Of a stretch of 64,000 bases of DNA, positions 1 to 10,245 are shown one piece after another. A model generated the notes under the pieces. That model worked only from the letters and a program-made list of their open reading frames with translations, was not told where the DNA came from and did not search any database. Source of the stretch: Sthenelais limicola (lineage: Eukaryota; Annelida; Polychaeta; Phyllodocida; Sigalionidae); assembly GCA_942159475.1 (NCBI GenBank), contig OW804094.1, forward strand, positions 49,596,966 through 49,660,965, in the 5' to 3' direction. A program made the position numbers and the translations under genes. The first letter of the stretch is position 1. The number at the start of each line of letters is the position of its first letter.

Positions 1-90
1 CAACCAAAAATTAGAACATTCTGATGAAGAGATCTTGTAAATATATCATTCTAGCGACTTGTGATTCTTTTTCCGGTGACACAGCACACT
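1..90 (+). mobile_element. MITE-A copy, 3' end only
   Basis: The window opens inside a copy of the most abundant repeat here (MITE-A; see 21682-22087 for the family). The internal AAAGAGATCTTGTAAATA-like segment and a degraded right TIR are visible. Its left part lies outside the window. Confidence 0.7.
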
Positions 91-95
91 TTGGC

Positions 96-549
96 GTAAA
101 GCCATAATCTAGTAACATCCAATGAAATTATGCCCGGGAATTCTGAACGAAATTAGATAATGTAATTCAAGTTAAGCCTTCTTCAAAATAGTATTGCTGA
201 TTGTAAGCTTATACATGACTCATTCACTACTGCTGTTATTTATATGTGAATACCCGATATAAGATTATGTCTCGTTTGCGGTGCAGGGGACTTCAACTCT
301 AGACTTTATTCCCAAAGCGTAAGCCTTTATGTTTAATTTACTTTTACCTACTGTTGCTTTGATGTCATTGCTTTCCTTGTTTCCCTTTGTGTAAATTTTA
401 TGTGGTGACGTTTAAAGTGATACCAATATGATACAAAGTTTAAACTGATACAAATATAGACGTGTGCAACATGCAACAACCATCGAAATTTGTTTTATCA
501 TTTATATAACATATTAGCATTGATATAATATATACGCCCTTATGAATTC
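96..549. other. Unassigned AT-rich intergenic DNA
   Basis: I see no convincing reading frame, repeat family or hairpin here. The base composition matches the rest of the window. Confidence 0.5.
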
Positions 550-900
550 ATCATAATATTAAAACGATGAAATCAAGCTAATTCCAATGATAGTAAACAT
601 CAAGGGCATCTACGAAGTGATTCTATATTTCATGTTTGATATATTTATGTATGAAAACAAGTTTGCAACATTTCTGGGTGTGCAATTACTAGCAAATAAT
701 TAAACGTACTTCACAGAATGACCTTTGGACCACAAGGATATATTTAATACACTCTCTTGAAATTTGATACATGTGTTTACATGTGTTTGGAAGCACGAAA
801 ACCCTCCAAGAATGTGAACTTTCGAACAAAAAGATCTTGTGATTAATTCAATTTGAAAAATATCATTTTTGCGACTTGTGGCACATTTTCCTGGAACTTT
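550..900 (+). mobile_element. MITE-A copy, left end missing
   Basis: This copy runs from the ATGAGATCAAGCCGATTCC-type segment through the TTTGCAACATTTCTGGGTG segment to a degraded right TIR (CATTTTCCTGGAAC). The left TIR is absent. A near head-to-tail second copy follows at about 949. Confidence 0.75.
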
Positions 901-948
901 TTATTTAAGCTCACATGATGGAACACATTGCATATATAATGTTGTGTT

Positions 949-1285
949 CAAGGAATATGAGTCACAAGTTGCACAAAATAATCTTTGGGATAACAACATA
1001 TTTGAAACGATGAGATCAAGCCGATTCCAATGATAGTTAACATAAGGACTTAATAAGGAATACATATTTCTATATTTCAAGTTTGAAAAGAAAGTTTGCA
1101 ATATTTGTATTACTAGTAAAGTAGCTAAATATCCTCCATAGGATGACCTTACAAACACAAGGATATATTTAATATACCGTCTTGGAATTTGGAATATGTA
1201 TTCATACGACCTCAAGGACCGGACACCCCAAAAATGAAAACATTGCAACAAAGGGTGAGAGTGAGTAAATCACCTAAAAAAAATC
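949..1285 (+). mobile_element. MITE-A copy, right end missing
   Basis: It begins with ATGAGTCACAAGTTGC and follows the family order down to the AAAACATTGCAACAAAG segment, then loses homology before the right TIR. The minus-strand reading frame across 901-1251 is only the reverse of this repeat and is not a gene. Confidence 0.75.
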
Positions 1286-1792
1286 AAGTATGGTATAAGA
1301 TATAGTGTGCATATTGAGACACCATTGAGACAGATACACTAGACTACGTATGCTGGCAGTGTGACCCACAAAATGAGCCATGATATGAATCAGCTCAGAG
1401 CTACTCGTATTCCCTCCACCTGCTCGTCAGGGGCACGTTGCATGTTTTGACGCCCTAACCCTTTGTGATTTGTCAATGCCTTGTGCTTCTGTTCTAATTC
1501 TTTTTTTATTATTTATTTTAAGTATATAATATCAATCTTATATCGATGTGGTAATGGTAGACCTTATGTCGATTTGTGTATACCTTTGTATTATAATCAT
1601 GTAACGTATAGCTTCAACTGAGAATAATGCGTTTCACATAATGTTTTGGCTAAATAAAATCATTTAAATATAATTCCTCCTCAATTATCACTGTCCTGGC
1701 CTTGTTTCACCAGTAACAGAATTTCTACCCAATCCTCAAGTGTCTGGTATATCTAACCCTTGCATAAGCCGTGTCCCCACCTGCCTATATAG
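1286..1792. other. Unassigned intergenic DNA
   Basis: No gene or repeat family is recognised. The stretch is AT-rich with scattered TATAA and AATAAA words that have no coding context. Confidence 0.45.
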
Positions 1793-1935
1793 CTAGTCAC
1801 AAGTGGCAAAAAATGAATTTTGAGATATCATCACATTTGAAAAGATGAGATCATGCCGATTCCAATCATAGTAAACATTAGGAAAGCGAACACGTATTTC
1901 ACATCATAACACATAATATATCATGTATTCCTAGC
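1793..1935 (+). mobile_element. MITE-A copy, left third
   Basis: It contains AGTCACAAGTGGCAAAAAAT followed by the GAGATATCATCACATTTG and GAGATCATGCCGATTCC segments. Homology stops after about 140 bp. Confidence 0.7.
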
Positions 1936-2370
1936 TACAGTGGGACTTTCCTATTTAGGAAAGGAAAAAGGAGTGAGCATAGCAACCAATATTTTAAGTA
2001 AGGGTTTCTTATGCAACGGGTCCCAGTCTCCCATAAGAGAGTGCGTGTGTCTGGGGAAGTGTGTGCAGGTGGGGGGATGGGGATGGGGAGGAACTGCTTT
2101 ATACCCAATATGACGAAGTGAAAAAAGACGATTAGCTCACTTCTGTGTAGACCTGGGATCTGGGGTCATGAGCTATTCAACAAGGAGAAATATCATCAGA
2201 GATTTGGTGCTAGATCAGGGCACTACTGCGCATGTCTCTTACTATGCATGCCAGGTTGGGTTCACATCAAAATAGAAAGACAATCACTTAGGATATTATT
2301 ATAAAATGAGCAATACGTTTCAATATAAATACAATTTAGGTCCAAACCCTCAGATCCAATAAGAATGTCA
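1936..2370. other. Unassigned intergenic DNA
   Basis: A G-rich patch lies at about 2060-2095 (GGGGGGATGGGGATGGGG). A segment near 2222-2245 (CTACTGCGCATGTCTC) resembles the interior of MITE-B but is too short to assign. Confidence 0.4.
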
Positions 2371-2396
2371 GCGATTAGACGCCTACTTCGCTAATC
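2371..2396 (-). repeat. Recurrent 22-26-bp motif, copy 1
   Basis: Read on the minus strand this is ATTAGCGAAGTAGGCGTCTA. It is one of five occurrences in the window (also near 17360, 17535, 17692 and 22548). The family form is close to a tRNA A box. Confidence 0.5.
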
Positions 2397-2430
2397 GGAC
2401 ACATCTATCTATCTACTTATATAATTTGCA

Positions 2431-2481
2431 CAGCAACGAGTGCAATATACTAAGCTACTGTTAGCAACGAGTTAGTTAACT
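2431..2481 (+). mobile_element. MITE-E, right half
   Basis: It contains CAACGAGTGCAATATACTAA followed by CAACGAGTTAGTTAAC and matches the right arm of the complete copies at 7098-7201 and 49192-49294. Confidence 0.6.
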
Positions 2482-2980
2482 GACTTATCATGCTTTAATA
2501 ATATAAATAGAGAACATTCGTGTGTAATAAAGTTGAAATTTGGCGTTAAATTAGCATTGTGCATAACGGTGCACAACACTCGATACGTTGTTCTCAGAGA
2601 AATGCGCAGACCTCAAGCTAGATTTTCAGATAACCTTGTGAATGGGTCTCATGGTATCTATCAGATTCCGAGGTACATTAAAATTTAAGCTAAATTTGAA
2701 CACTTCCTAACCTTGAGTGGCAACATGGATAAAGTGAATTCAGAAATCCTATGCTAATGTACTTTGCATGAATGAATGAGCTTAGTGAAACACTGGATTT
2801 CATTAGGCTAAGTTTCCAGATGGCCTTGAGAATATGTAAATCATACACACCCTAATGAGGCTTGTGTGGCACAAGAGGGTTAAGTTCGGAGAACGGCGTG
2901 GATGGTGTTTAACAGTGTGTAACAAACATTGTGCTATACAACTCCTTAATTGTCACCATGCTCTATACAAATCAAGGAAA
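2482..2980. other. Unassigned intergenic DNA
   Basis: No supported gene or repeat is seen. It leads into the LINE fragment that follows. Confidence 0.4.
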
Positions 2981-2984
2981 ACTT

Positions 2985-3080
2985 GTCATTTGGGGTGTTT
3001 AAAACAACAATTATGGCCCTTTATAAAATGACTATCAGACCTGTCCTGGAATATGGTGACACAATAATCACTTATGGTAG
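2985..3080 (+). pseudogene. LINE reverse-transcriptase fragment (thumb region)
   Basis: Plus-strand translation gives ALYKMTIRPVLEYGDTIITYG-like sequence, the stretch that follows the catalytic palm in CR1/L2-type non-LTR reverse transcriptases (an R-P-x-L-E-Y-x core). Only about 30 codons survive. The frame ends at a foldback sequence from about 3085. A LINE-type 3' tail in the same orientation lies 1 kb downstream (4090-4168), so both may come from one degraded insertion; that link is inference. It is a relic with no complete domain. Confidence 0.5.
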
Positions 3081-3090
3081 GAGTTCGGAG

Positions 3091-3196
3091 CGGGGTGGGA
3101 AATGTAGAATGAGTTTGGAGGCAGAGTGATACAAAACGAAGCCAAAGGTTGAGCTTTGTATCGCTTCGCCCGAAAACGAGTTCTACATTTCCCTTG
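3091..3196. repeat. Imperfect foldback hairpin, about 45-bp arms
   Basis: GGGAAATGTAGAA at about 3097-3109 pairs with TTCTACATTTCCC at 3181-3193. A second block, GATACAAA, pairs with TTTGTATC closer to the loop. Mismatches separate the blocks. It directly interrupts the LINE fragment on its left, so it may be a small foldback element. Confidence 0.6.
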
Positions 3197-3433
3197 CCCT
3201 GCGTAGAACGAGAACCAAATGTTTATTAGTATATGTGCCCTCTCTTCCTTTAGACGTCTTTATTGTTCATTTATTTAGATTATGGAAACAAGACAAGCAA
3301 TCGGGGATAAAAGTTTGTTGTTTTTTAGCATGTCCGCAGCATGACATAATGAAAAAAGTCCCATCAATGTGGGACTAGTTCTACATCAGTTCACAGATGT
3401 GGAACTCCCGGTTGTAGAATGCGCATACTAATA

Positions 3434-4089
3434 TCTATTATTTAATAATTGTCCTATTATTTAATTATTGTATCATATTACATGAGGAAATGCTGGAAGA
3501 CCATCCATAAGACCTAAACTAAATCAACCTAGAAACTATCAATATCCATTCATATGAGTGAAAAACCAGTTCTATTAAGCTAAGCACTGAATTTAGCCCA
3601 AAAGTGGCATCCACAACTCCGCTATCCCAACACTTCTGGCTGCTGTCAGAAGCTTGCAGAAATATGTAGAATATTCATGGTATTTTAAGTAGCATTGGGA
3701 GGCTGTGGCCATATAAGATGCACTTTCCTCATCTTACCTTGCCTTACTATGTCTCCTTCCCTGCCCACTGTCTGCTAATGTAACCGGATAGCATGTAAAA
3801 TCCATGTATAATGTGGCCATGTTTTGCAGTATTATGTGCATGGAGTCATCGTAGACTTGCTTTTCTGCAGGATGTGTCAAATGCTTCATATTACTTTGGT
3901 TAATATGGTAGCTATGGGTGTCAAGCGCTTGGGGGAGGTTAGGTAGTCAAACCATCTGAAAAATAGGAATTTGGTAGAGTTCATTGAAAGTAACGTTACA
4001 TGCATGTAAGTGTCATGGTGGCTGAACGTGACATGACGGCTGGGAGACCTGGACCTAATCTAGAAGTTTGTCTACCCATTTTATCTGTT
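3434..4089. other. Unassigned intergenic DNA, possibly LINE 3' region
   Basis: No reading frame is recognised. Its position between an RT fragment and a LINE-like tail suggests degraded LINE sequence, but I cannot align it to anything in the window. Confidence 0.3.
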
Positions 4090-4168
4090 TTATCTGTAAT
4101 CTTATTATATGTACCCTCAATGTACTCTAAGAGTTGGATGAATAAAGTAGTTTCTTATCTTATTTTAT
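4090..4168 (+). mobile_element. LINE/SINE 3' tail (AATAAA plus TTATC repeats)
   Basis: It contains GTACCCTCAATGTACTC and then GGATGAATAAAGTAGTTTC, ending in CTTATCTTATT. A polyadenylation-like word followed by short pentamer repeats is typical of L2/CR1-group 3' ends. Confidence 0.45.
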
Positions 4169-4197
4169 TAGTTGTGTAATTAGTTAAGTACTTGTAC

Positions 4198-4345
4198 CCA
4201 TATAAGGTAAGATAAGATAATTTTTCATTTGCCATAAGAATGTTTCAACAAACAGGTTGTGATCATCTCAAAAAGAGGTGTTCCAGACCATGCCTTTGTT
4301 CTGTTTCCTTTGTTACATATGTACTTCTACTGACTCTTAATTAAC
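4198..4345 (-). mobile_element. Repeat R8 copy with GATAA tail
   Basis: A GATAA-repeat tail (4205-4219 region) adjoins GCCATAAGAATGTTTCAAC and CCAGACCATGCCTTTGTTC. The same sequence recurs at 22085-22185. Taking the pentamer repeat as a 3' tail puts the element on the minus strand. Confidence 0.5.
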
Positions 4346-4981
4346 AGTAAACGGTGAACAGTTCTCATGTACATGTTTCACACAGTAAAATATGAATAAT
4401 CATGAAAATGTGTATGTTTTATAACGTTGTGAGCAGAGTCGACTAAGATATGAAATATCATTGAGAATAGACTATATGATAATGATGATGCTGTCTTCCC
4501 AACTTCCCTATTATTCCTAGAGTAAGCAATAAAAACAGACCCGTCTTCAATTTTGTGTGCCTCAGACTCAGACTTAGACTTAGTTTTGGGGCTATTGTCT
4601 TGAGATTTCTGCGACCTCCAGCATGGCTTCTAGTTGTGAGTTTCCTATTGTATACACTTTCCTGGTTTTTAGCTAAGTGGTGAGCGATTTTAATAATGAC
4701 CGGAAGTAAACAATCCCCATAGACTTACCATTGTGTGTGATCACTTCATACATTGCCCCATCAGACGCAGATTCTTGTGGCCATAATTGAAATGGTTCGG
4801 CTGTTAAGATGGAAATCTGTGAGTTAGAATTCATAGAACTATATGATCAATAAAATTATGTCCACAATGCTAAGCCTATGGGAGCTTTGTCCAACATGTC
4901 CGTACAACATCATGAAACTGCTTCAGTAGCGCGACTCAAATGATTGCTATCTTGGACTACTTATGCTCCCATATATAATTC
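4346..4981. other. Unassigned intergenic DNA
   Basis: Nothing recognisable is seen, apart from the 38-bp repeat that begins at 4982. Confidence 0.4.
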
Positions 4982-5019
4982 ATACTTTAACCCTGATGTA
5001 ACAAAGGGGGCCTCTCACT
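4982..5019 (+). repeat. 38-bp perfect direct repeat, left copy
   Basis: The sequence begins ATACTTTAACCCTGATGTAA and is identical over 38 bases to 5611-5648. Homology stops abruptly on both sides. The two copies enclose the gag fragment exactly. Confidence 0.9.
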
Positions 5020-5389
5020 GTAATTTTTCTATAGAGTCAATCGAATCACCTTTTTCCAAATCTTTTTTCGGGTCGAAAGGTTGAAGACAAGCCCTAGACC
5101 TAGAGCGAGATCTGTCCCTTCTCGAGTGCCTTGAATTCACAACATCATAGATAGACTCTGCAGGGCTGCTAGCACGTTTTGTATTAAACTGCACAGAATC
5201 CTCTGCAGAAGTAGCTGAAGGTGACGACTTGGCCTGCAAGGTAGTTAGAATGGTCCCCACCATGTCCTCCCGACTCGACATTCTAGTCGCCATCGCCGAA
5301 ACTTCCTCACTAGCACTTGGGGTAGGTTCAGTACAAACAGTACCTTCATGTACCTTACCACACTTGTCACAGGCTTTTGGTTTACCCAT
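5015..5389 (-). pseudogene. Truncated Gag-like ORF of a DIRS/Ngaro-like retroelement
   Basis: The product starts MGKPKACDKCGKVHEGTVC, with a CxxC...H..C cysteine cluster, then a serine-rich stretch and the arginine/serine block RHSRRDRSRSRSRA (about residues 87-100). It ends after the acidic/basic segment PKKDLEKGDSIDSIEKL. It aligns along its length with the first ~125 residues of the longer Gag-like protein at 10666-11469. The coding match stops at the border of the 38-bp direct repeat, where a stop codon arises from flanking DNA. The RNA-binding C-terminal zinc knuckle is therefore missing. Family assignment rests on the second copy, which lies upstream of a recognisable RT. This copy is non-functional. 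Confidence 0.7.
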
Positions 5390-5610
5390 CTTGAGCGAAT
5401 ATATAAGTCACACAGCTTCAGAAAATATTTTCCACAAAGGAAAACACAACCGCACAGTGCGGAATCAAGTGAAGTGTGTGTATTGGAATGAATGGGCGTG
5501 ACGTAACAATGACATAAGGTGCCACACCCATTATGACGTCACAGCAGGGGGCGTGGCTGTGGCGTGGAACAAGGATCTCCGGAATATGTCCATCGAGGGC
5601 TCGATTCTAT
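5390..5610 (-). promoter_or_regulatory. 5' leader/promoter-like region of retroelement copy 1
   Basis: It is conserved with 11470-11705. Shared landmarks are a TGACGTCA-type CREB/ATF palindrome (5534-5541), a variant TGACGTAA (5499-5506), an inverted CCAAT word in GTGTGTGTATTGGAATGA, and the palindrome CCGCACAGTGCGG (5450-5462). The two copies lose similarity at the same outer point, which defines the 5' terminus of the element. Promoter activity is inferred from motif content and position. Confidence 0.5.
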
Positions 5611-5648
5611 ATACTTTAACCCTGATGTAACAAAGGGGGCCTCTCACT
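5611..5648 (+). repeat. 38-bp perfect direct repeat, right copy
   Basis: Identical to 4982-5019. It starts exactly where homology between the two retroelement leaders ends. Confidence 0.9.
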
Positions 5649-6869
5649 CAGTCTCTTAGATCATATAGCTGTACTTCTCGTTGTGTTAATTTGTTGTGAT
5701 TTGAGAGACCCTCTGTTACTTTAAAGAGTAGTGGTTTGGTTGGATATTTGAAGAAATAATGTAAGGCAATAGTAGAGTAGTAGATAGTATATTGTATTAT
5801 CCAAACAGAAGATGTAGTTTACAAGCAAGTTGAAGTAAAGAAATCCAGAGATTCGGTTAGTGCTCTGCCAGTAACTTATTCTGACAAGAGACACCTCTAA
5901 CAACCTTGAAGTCCAACTCCAGTTCTGTCTGCTTTCCTTGGTGGGCACATGGTATTTATAATTTTAGAGAATTTTGTTCCTAGAAGTATTGACAACTTCT
6001 AATTCTAAGAAGGAACCTTCATTTCCTCCACTGGTAGATCCGGTAGTTAGGGTCAAAAGAGAGGGTAGCTAACATAAATCATTCTTGCTTCACCATTATG
6101 CTCACCAAATCTAGCCAAATATCTCAGTTAAATATACATTAAAGCTCACATTATACAATAACTACAATTGAACATTGTAATAGAAAATACCATATGAAAT
6201 GATAGAATAATGTGTGTTTACTCATATCCGACTTTCACTAATTGAGTCATTATTAACTTTGGACATAAATAACTGTCAATTGAAATAATAATAGTTCATA
6301 GTCAATAACAGACAGTTAGATAGTCATTAAAACATAAAGCATAAATCAAAATAATTGACAGCCAAGATCACAATAATTTCCCAGTAAAGAAGCTTTAAAA
6401 TGAGGAATGAGGAGCTGAGGAGGGGTGACTGTCTCTGACTCAATTGTGGTCTAACATACTCAGCTTACCAGGAAATGAAAGTTCAATAAGGATCCAAAAT
6501 GAGAGGCTCATTAGAACATTAATTATTTCCTTAATCACCTAATTAAATAGGTGTAACAAGTAGACCTACTTACACAGACCCTAGCATGGTTTAGCCCTAG
6601 TTGGTTTCTGTCCAGATGGTTTTTGACCAGGGTTGTATGTTGCCTGCAGGGTTTTACCTGGACACCCACATATGCCCCACTCACCTGCCCCATTCAATGA
6701 GTAATGGCTCTTGAGGCTGCAGTCTTAGCCAAATTGACCAACAAAACAGCTTCCTAGTTCTTCCAGCTGCCATTGGGAGGTAAAGCTGCCCTCCTGTAGG
6801 ACAATACTAAAAGTATTTAGCCATAAACATTAGGGTATAGAACTAGTTTGTGTACACTCGCACAGATAG
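5649..6869. other. Unassigned intergenic DNA
   Basis: No coding or repeat assignment. The stretch around 6590-6850 is somewhat richer in GC, without a recognisable protein. Confidence 0.4.
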
Positions 6870-7193
6870 ATGGTTCTATACAACCCCAGGAGTGGGAGAC
6901 CACCTTTGGACCTGACCTACAAAGTTCAATTCAAATCAAGAAACTGCTTGGAGTCAATAGAGATGGCTAGTTCTCCATTGTCTTGTGGTCGTTTGATAGA
7001 CAGTCCTACGTCGGAGAGTATGTATGGAAGGGATTGTGAATGTGGTAGGATTGAGCTGTTAGCTGCAATAAACAGCCTGGAAGAATACCATACATGCAGT
7101 TTAACTAACAAGTTGTTAACAAGGAGTGTGAATATTGCACGAGTTTGGCAGCAACAAGTGCAATATTCTAAGCGACTGAAACCAACAAGTTAG
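6870..7193 (+). CDS. Unrecognised 107-codon ORF, probably not a gene
   Basis: The frame opens with MVLYNPRSGRPPLDLTYKV and has a mixed amino-acid composition rather than the usual Ile/Asn/Lys bias of AT-rich noise. Against it, the last ~32 codons lie inside the palindromic MITE-E, so at least the C-terminus is transposon DNA. No family motif is seen. It could be a relic or a chance frame. Confidence 0.12.
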   Translation: MVLYNPRSGRPPLDLTYKVQFKSRNCLESIEMASSPLSCGRLIDSPTSESMYGRDCECGRIELLAAINSLEEYHTCSLTNKLLTRSVNIARVWQQQVQYSKRLKPTS

Positions 7194-7201
7194 TTAACAG
7201 G
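7098..7201 (+). mobile_element. MITE-E, complete palindromic copy (104 bp)
   Basis: The two ends are imperfect inverted repeats: TTTAACTAACAAGTTGTTAA on the left, CCAACAAGTTAGTTAACAG on the right. Paired internal blocks GAATATTGCAC and GTGCAATATTC also face each other. A minus-oriented copy of almost equal length is at 49192-49294 and a half copy at 2431-2481. Confidence 0.7.
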
Positions 7202-7348
7202 TTTATTATATTGTAAAGTTAGGGGCCTAACTTAACAGTTTATTTCTATTTTGAACGCCTCAACCCCGTGACCTTCCGGCATAGGGCAAGACAATTAATT
7301 TTGCTACCACCTCCCAGCTTTCTGATCCTGCCAACCAAATCAGACTTA

Positions 7349-7642
7349 TCTATTGTGATTGACTGAGGTATAGATCTATAGACCTAATAAGTCGATTCAG
7401 CCTCTCTTCTCTTCTTCGTTCAGGACTTGAAGCATAACCTTGTTTGTGTTGCATTGATTAATTTCTCGCTCGACTGACAACCCTATTTCATATTAATTTT
7501 GAAGAACACACCAGTATTCTTCAATATGCTTTTAATCATAAAAGGAATGGGGCATAAATGTGACTCCTTTATACCTGTTGTCATCCACAATGAGCATATG
7601 ATTTTGATAGAAATGCAGTCCACATGTTCAAATTAAAACGAT
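7349..7642 (-). repeat. Dispersed repeat R7, copy 1
   Basis: About 290 bp match 21376-21657 in the opposite orientation. Shared words include CTTATCTATTGTG and GACTGAGGTATA at one end and GAAATGCAGTCCACATG at the other. At 21.66 kb the element ends in GATAAGATAAGATA, so R7 may be a retroposon with a pentamer tail. No coding content is seen. Confidence 0.6.
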
Positions 7643-7971
7643 GAGAGCAGAGCGGAGGAAGGGTACTTTGATAGTATATAATATGTATTAGAACTATCCC
7701 AAAGGCACAGTCAGTCAACAACTATACTCTGCAAGAGCTATAGTCTTTAACCTCCATGTCTGGCTTAGCTCTAGGACCTGCATACACTTGTTTTCATTCT
7801 GGAACCACTCTGAAATGAACACCCTCGGCATTGGTCTGAAGCACAAAATGTGGAAATGTCTCGATTGGAGTCATCAGATATAAAAGTATGGTAAAGGGAC
7901 TTTTTCAACCTAACAGATTGGCAAGGTTTCTTGATTGCAAACATGTATTCAACTAGGAATAAGGTTGCAAT

Positions 7972-8034
7972 CCGATAGGGGATTTTCATAACCGCCATAT
8001 TTCATAGCACCCATGCATATTGTAATGCATCTTT
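7972..8034 (-). mobile_element. MITE-B terminal fragment
   Basis: GATAGGGGATTTTCATAACC followed by GCCATATTTC matches the GGGGATTTGCATAGCCGCC terminus of MITE-B. It abuts the split MITE-A copy. Confidence 0.5.
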
Positions 8035-8035
8035 A

Positions 8036-8195
8036 GTCATATGGATCTATGTACCAAATATCGGGACATTGTATTAAATATATGTTTGCATTTTGAAGGT
8101 ATTCGTAAGGAGTATATTTAGGTACTTCATTGATAATTGCCCACCTAGAAATATTGCAAACTTTTTTTAAGAAATAAAAATGTCAAATTTATATA
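8036..8195 (-). mobile_element. MITE-A copy, left part, split by retroelement
   Basis: It carries CCACCTAGAAATATTGCAAA and the T-run segment of MITE-A in reverse orientation. It breaks off at TATAG (about 8195), exactly where the sequence resumes at 11707 (AAATACTTATTAG). Together the two parts rebuild the normal MITE-A order, so the retroelement sits inside one older MITE-A copy. Confidence 0.75.
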
Positions 8196-9183
8196 GCCAG
8201 TCACCACCGAGGAACACACCAAATCCTCTTGAGGATGAATCTGATATCATAGGTAACCCATATTCAGGCTTATTTAACATGCTGACGCCATTAACATTTT
8301 TTGAGAACGCCAACCACCACATAATATCTTTACGAGCATCCAGGCTAATGGTAATTCTCTTCAAGTGTCTAATTATCATAGCTTTGTATAGATTGAAGAA
8401 TCTCCTACAGAAAGTTCTGCCTCCCTTGAACACTGTGGCACAATGTGAGATATACCCACAAAACTTTTCTAACTGATTCTTGGAGAAGTACTTCAAATCT
8501 TTCACTTCCTCGATGAGGGTGCACAACTTGTCTACCTTTCCATGTGGAAGAGACACAGTCATATTCACAGAATCGATGCAGAATCCGAGATATGTAGTAT
8601 TGTTAGAGGGGGAGGTAACCTTTTTCCACACCACATGGAAGCCCAAAAATCTGAGGGCACATATAACAGTATCACAGTATTTTGTACAAGCAGAATGATC
8701 AATATGACAGACAAAAAAATCATCCAAATAGTTGATGACAGGAAATTTAAATAGTACATTCATACACGTTGTAAAAAAGTTGGAAACATGGTTAAGTATA
8801 CAGGGACCAGTCCGAAGACTGAAGCATAGACAATTGTCAACAAATACAGTATCGATACCATCTAAGTTCCATTTAAAACCACAATATTTTCTATGTTCTG
8901 GGTTAATAGGAATGGCCCTATAAGCTGACTTGATGTCTACTACTGACATATAGGTTCCTTCTTGGATGAGCTGTATCACATCATCCACAGACTTGTACGA
9001 GAATTCAGTCACTAGTGAAGAACAATGGTCGTTGACCGATATGACCAAGGGTCTGCTGCAGTCAGTGATGGGGCGTATACCACCATCTGGCTTGATCTGG
9101 CCCAGGGCGTGAATACAGATGGGGGCATCATCAGCTATAGACACAAAACCCTCACACAATTCATGAGAAATAATATCATCCAT
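8167..9183 (-). pseudogene. Reverse transcriptase/RNase H of a DIRS/Ngaro-like retroelement, 3'-truncated
   Basis: This 338-codon frame covers most of an RT and the start of an RNase H. Landmarks in order: GGIRPITDCSRP near residue 34, VVDIKSAYRAIPI near 80 (palm motif with a catalytic Asp), INYLDDFFV near 149 (YxDD-type catalytic pair), TYLGFCIDSVNMTVSLP near 196, and SDSSSRGFGVFLGG near 316 (first RNase H acidic strand). The combination fits tyrosine-recombinase retrotransposons better than LINEs or Ty3 elements. The frame runs into MITE-A sequence, so the last residues are not native. Most of RNase H and any recombinase are missing. No start context is supported; it is an inactive relic. 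Confidence 0.8.
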
Positions 9184-9280
9184 TTTCCTTTTCTTCAGTC
9201 ATTGAATATGTTCACCTCCTTCAAAAATTTTATTTTCGTTGGTTGGGGAGGAGTGTAACGATCCTGAGAGATGCATATAT

Positions 9281-9422
9281 TGCAATGTTTCTACTGAGCT
9301 CCGGGTAGCTCTGGGTAGCTCCGGGTAGCTCCGGGTAGCTCCAGGTAGCTCCGTCACCAACTCCGGATCCGCGCACCTCCGGGTAGTACCTCCGGACGCC
9401 ACTAGGGGTCTACATTGCAACC
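9281..9422. mobile_element. Small inverted-repeat insertion with 10-bp tandem repeats
   Basis: Ends are TTGCAATGTTTCTAC and the inverted TCTACATTGCAA. Inside, a unit close to AGCTCCGGGT is repeated about six times (9297-9353). It lies between the gag-proximal part and the RT of the retroelement, so it is probably a later insertion. Confidence 0.5.
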
Positions 9423-9429
9423 CATGACG

Positions 9430-9613
9430 ATATTTGCAGTTTATATAACTTGATTAATTTATCATTAATTAACTATTCATATTATTCCATCCGGACTTTA
9501 ACCATGCTACTTGTTACATATTTTTCTATTTATGTTCAAGTTTGTACTTATTTCATTGTTATATTTATTTAGTTATTCCTGTTTTGTATTGCAAACATAA
9601 TGTTACCTTTGTC

Positions 9614-9644
<31 letters not shown>

Positions 9645-10245
9645 TTGTCAGAAATCATTTATATACCTTATGTACCTGTTCATAATTCGGGGTGAGGAGC
9701 AAGGTCTTCACCCCAACACACAAGGAGGAATAAAGGGAACATATGAAAGAAGTATTTCACTCTTGATGTTATATCTCGGAGCTGCGTTTTGGAACATAGA
9801 ATATTTCAACCCTTGGTCCTTTGGAACTTTAATGATTATCCAGTAGCTTTAGTTCATTTCCTCCCATCTCCTGCTATTGATATTCATAATATATTTATTC
9901 TCGAAGAAGTAACCTATACAATCACGAAATATCATTATTTAATATCGATTAATATTAAGCCGGAGCTGAAACACAGATGTGCGACGATGGCCACTCAGAC
10001 ATTGGAAAGAACATAGGCAAGAATCGCAACAGAACTATAATTTTCACATACATACGGTTTTACATGAGTATCAACTACATCAAAACCATCTACAATTCCG
10101 TGAAAAACATCAATGTAAATTGCAATATCCACATCACATAAACAGAACAGTAAACATGCAAACCTACAGGGTTTTAATTGTACAGCATTACCTCCGAGAC
10201 AATGTACACATTGACAACGACCTCGGGCACAACCAGCGTAAACAT
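9430..10245. other. Non-coding insert or decayed spacer within the retroelement
   Basis: It separates the end of the upstream pol-like frame from the RT frame and has no match to either. It includes the poly(T) duplication at 9608-9660. Plus-strand frames here look spurious. Confidence 0.4.
9608..9660 (-). repeat. 17-bp direct repeat flanking a T tract
   Basis: TTTGTCAGAAATCATTT occurs at 9608-9624 and 9644-9660. Only T residues (19, or 25 counting those in the repeats) lie between. This is what target duplication around a poly(A)-only retroposon insertion on the minus strand would look like. Confidence 0.6.
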
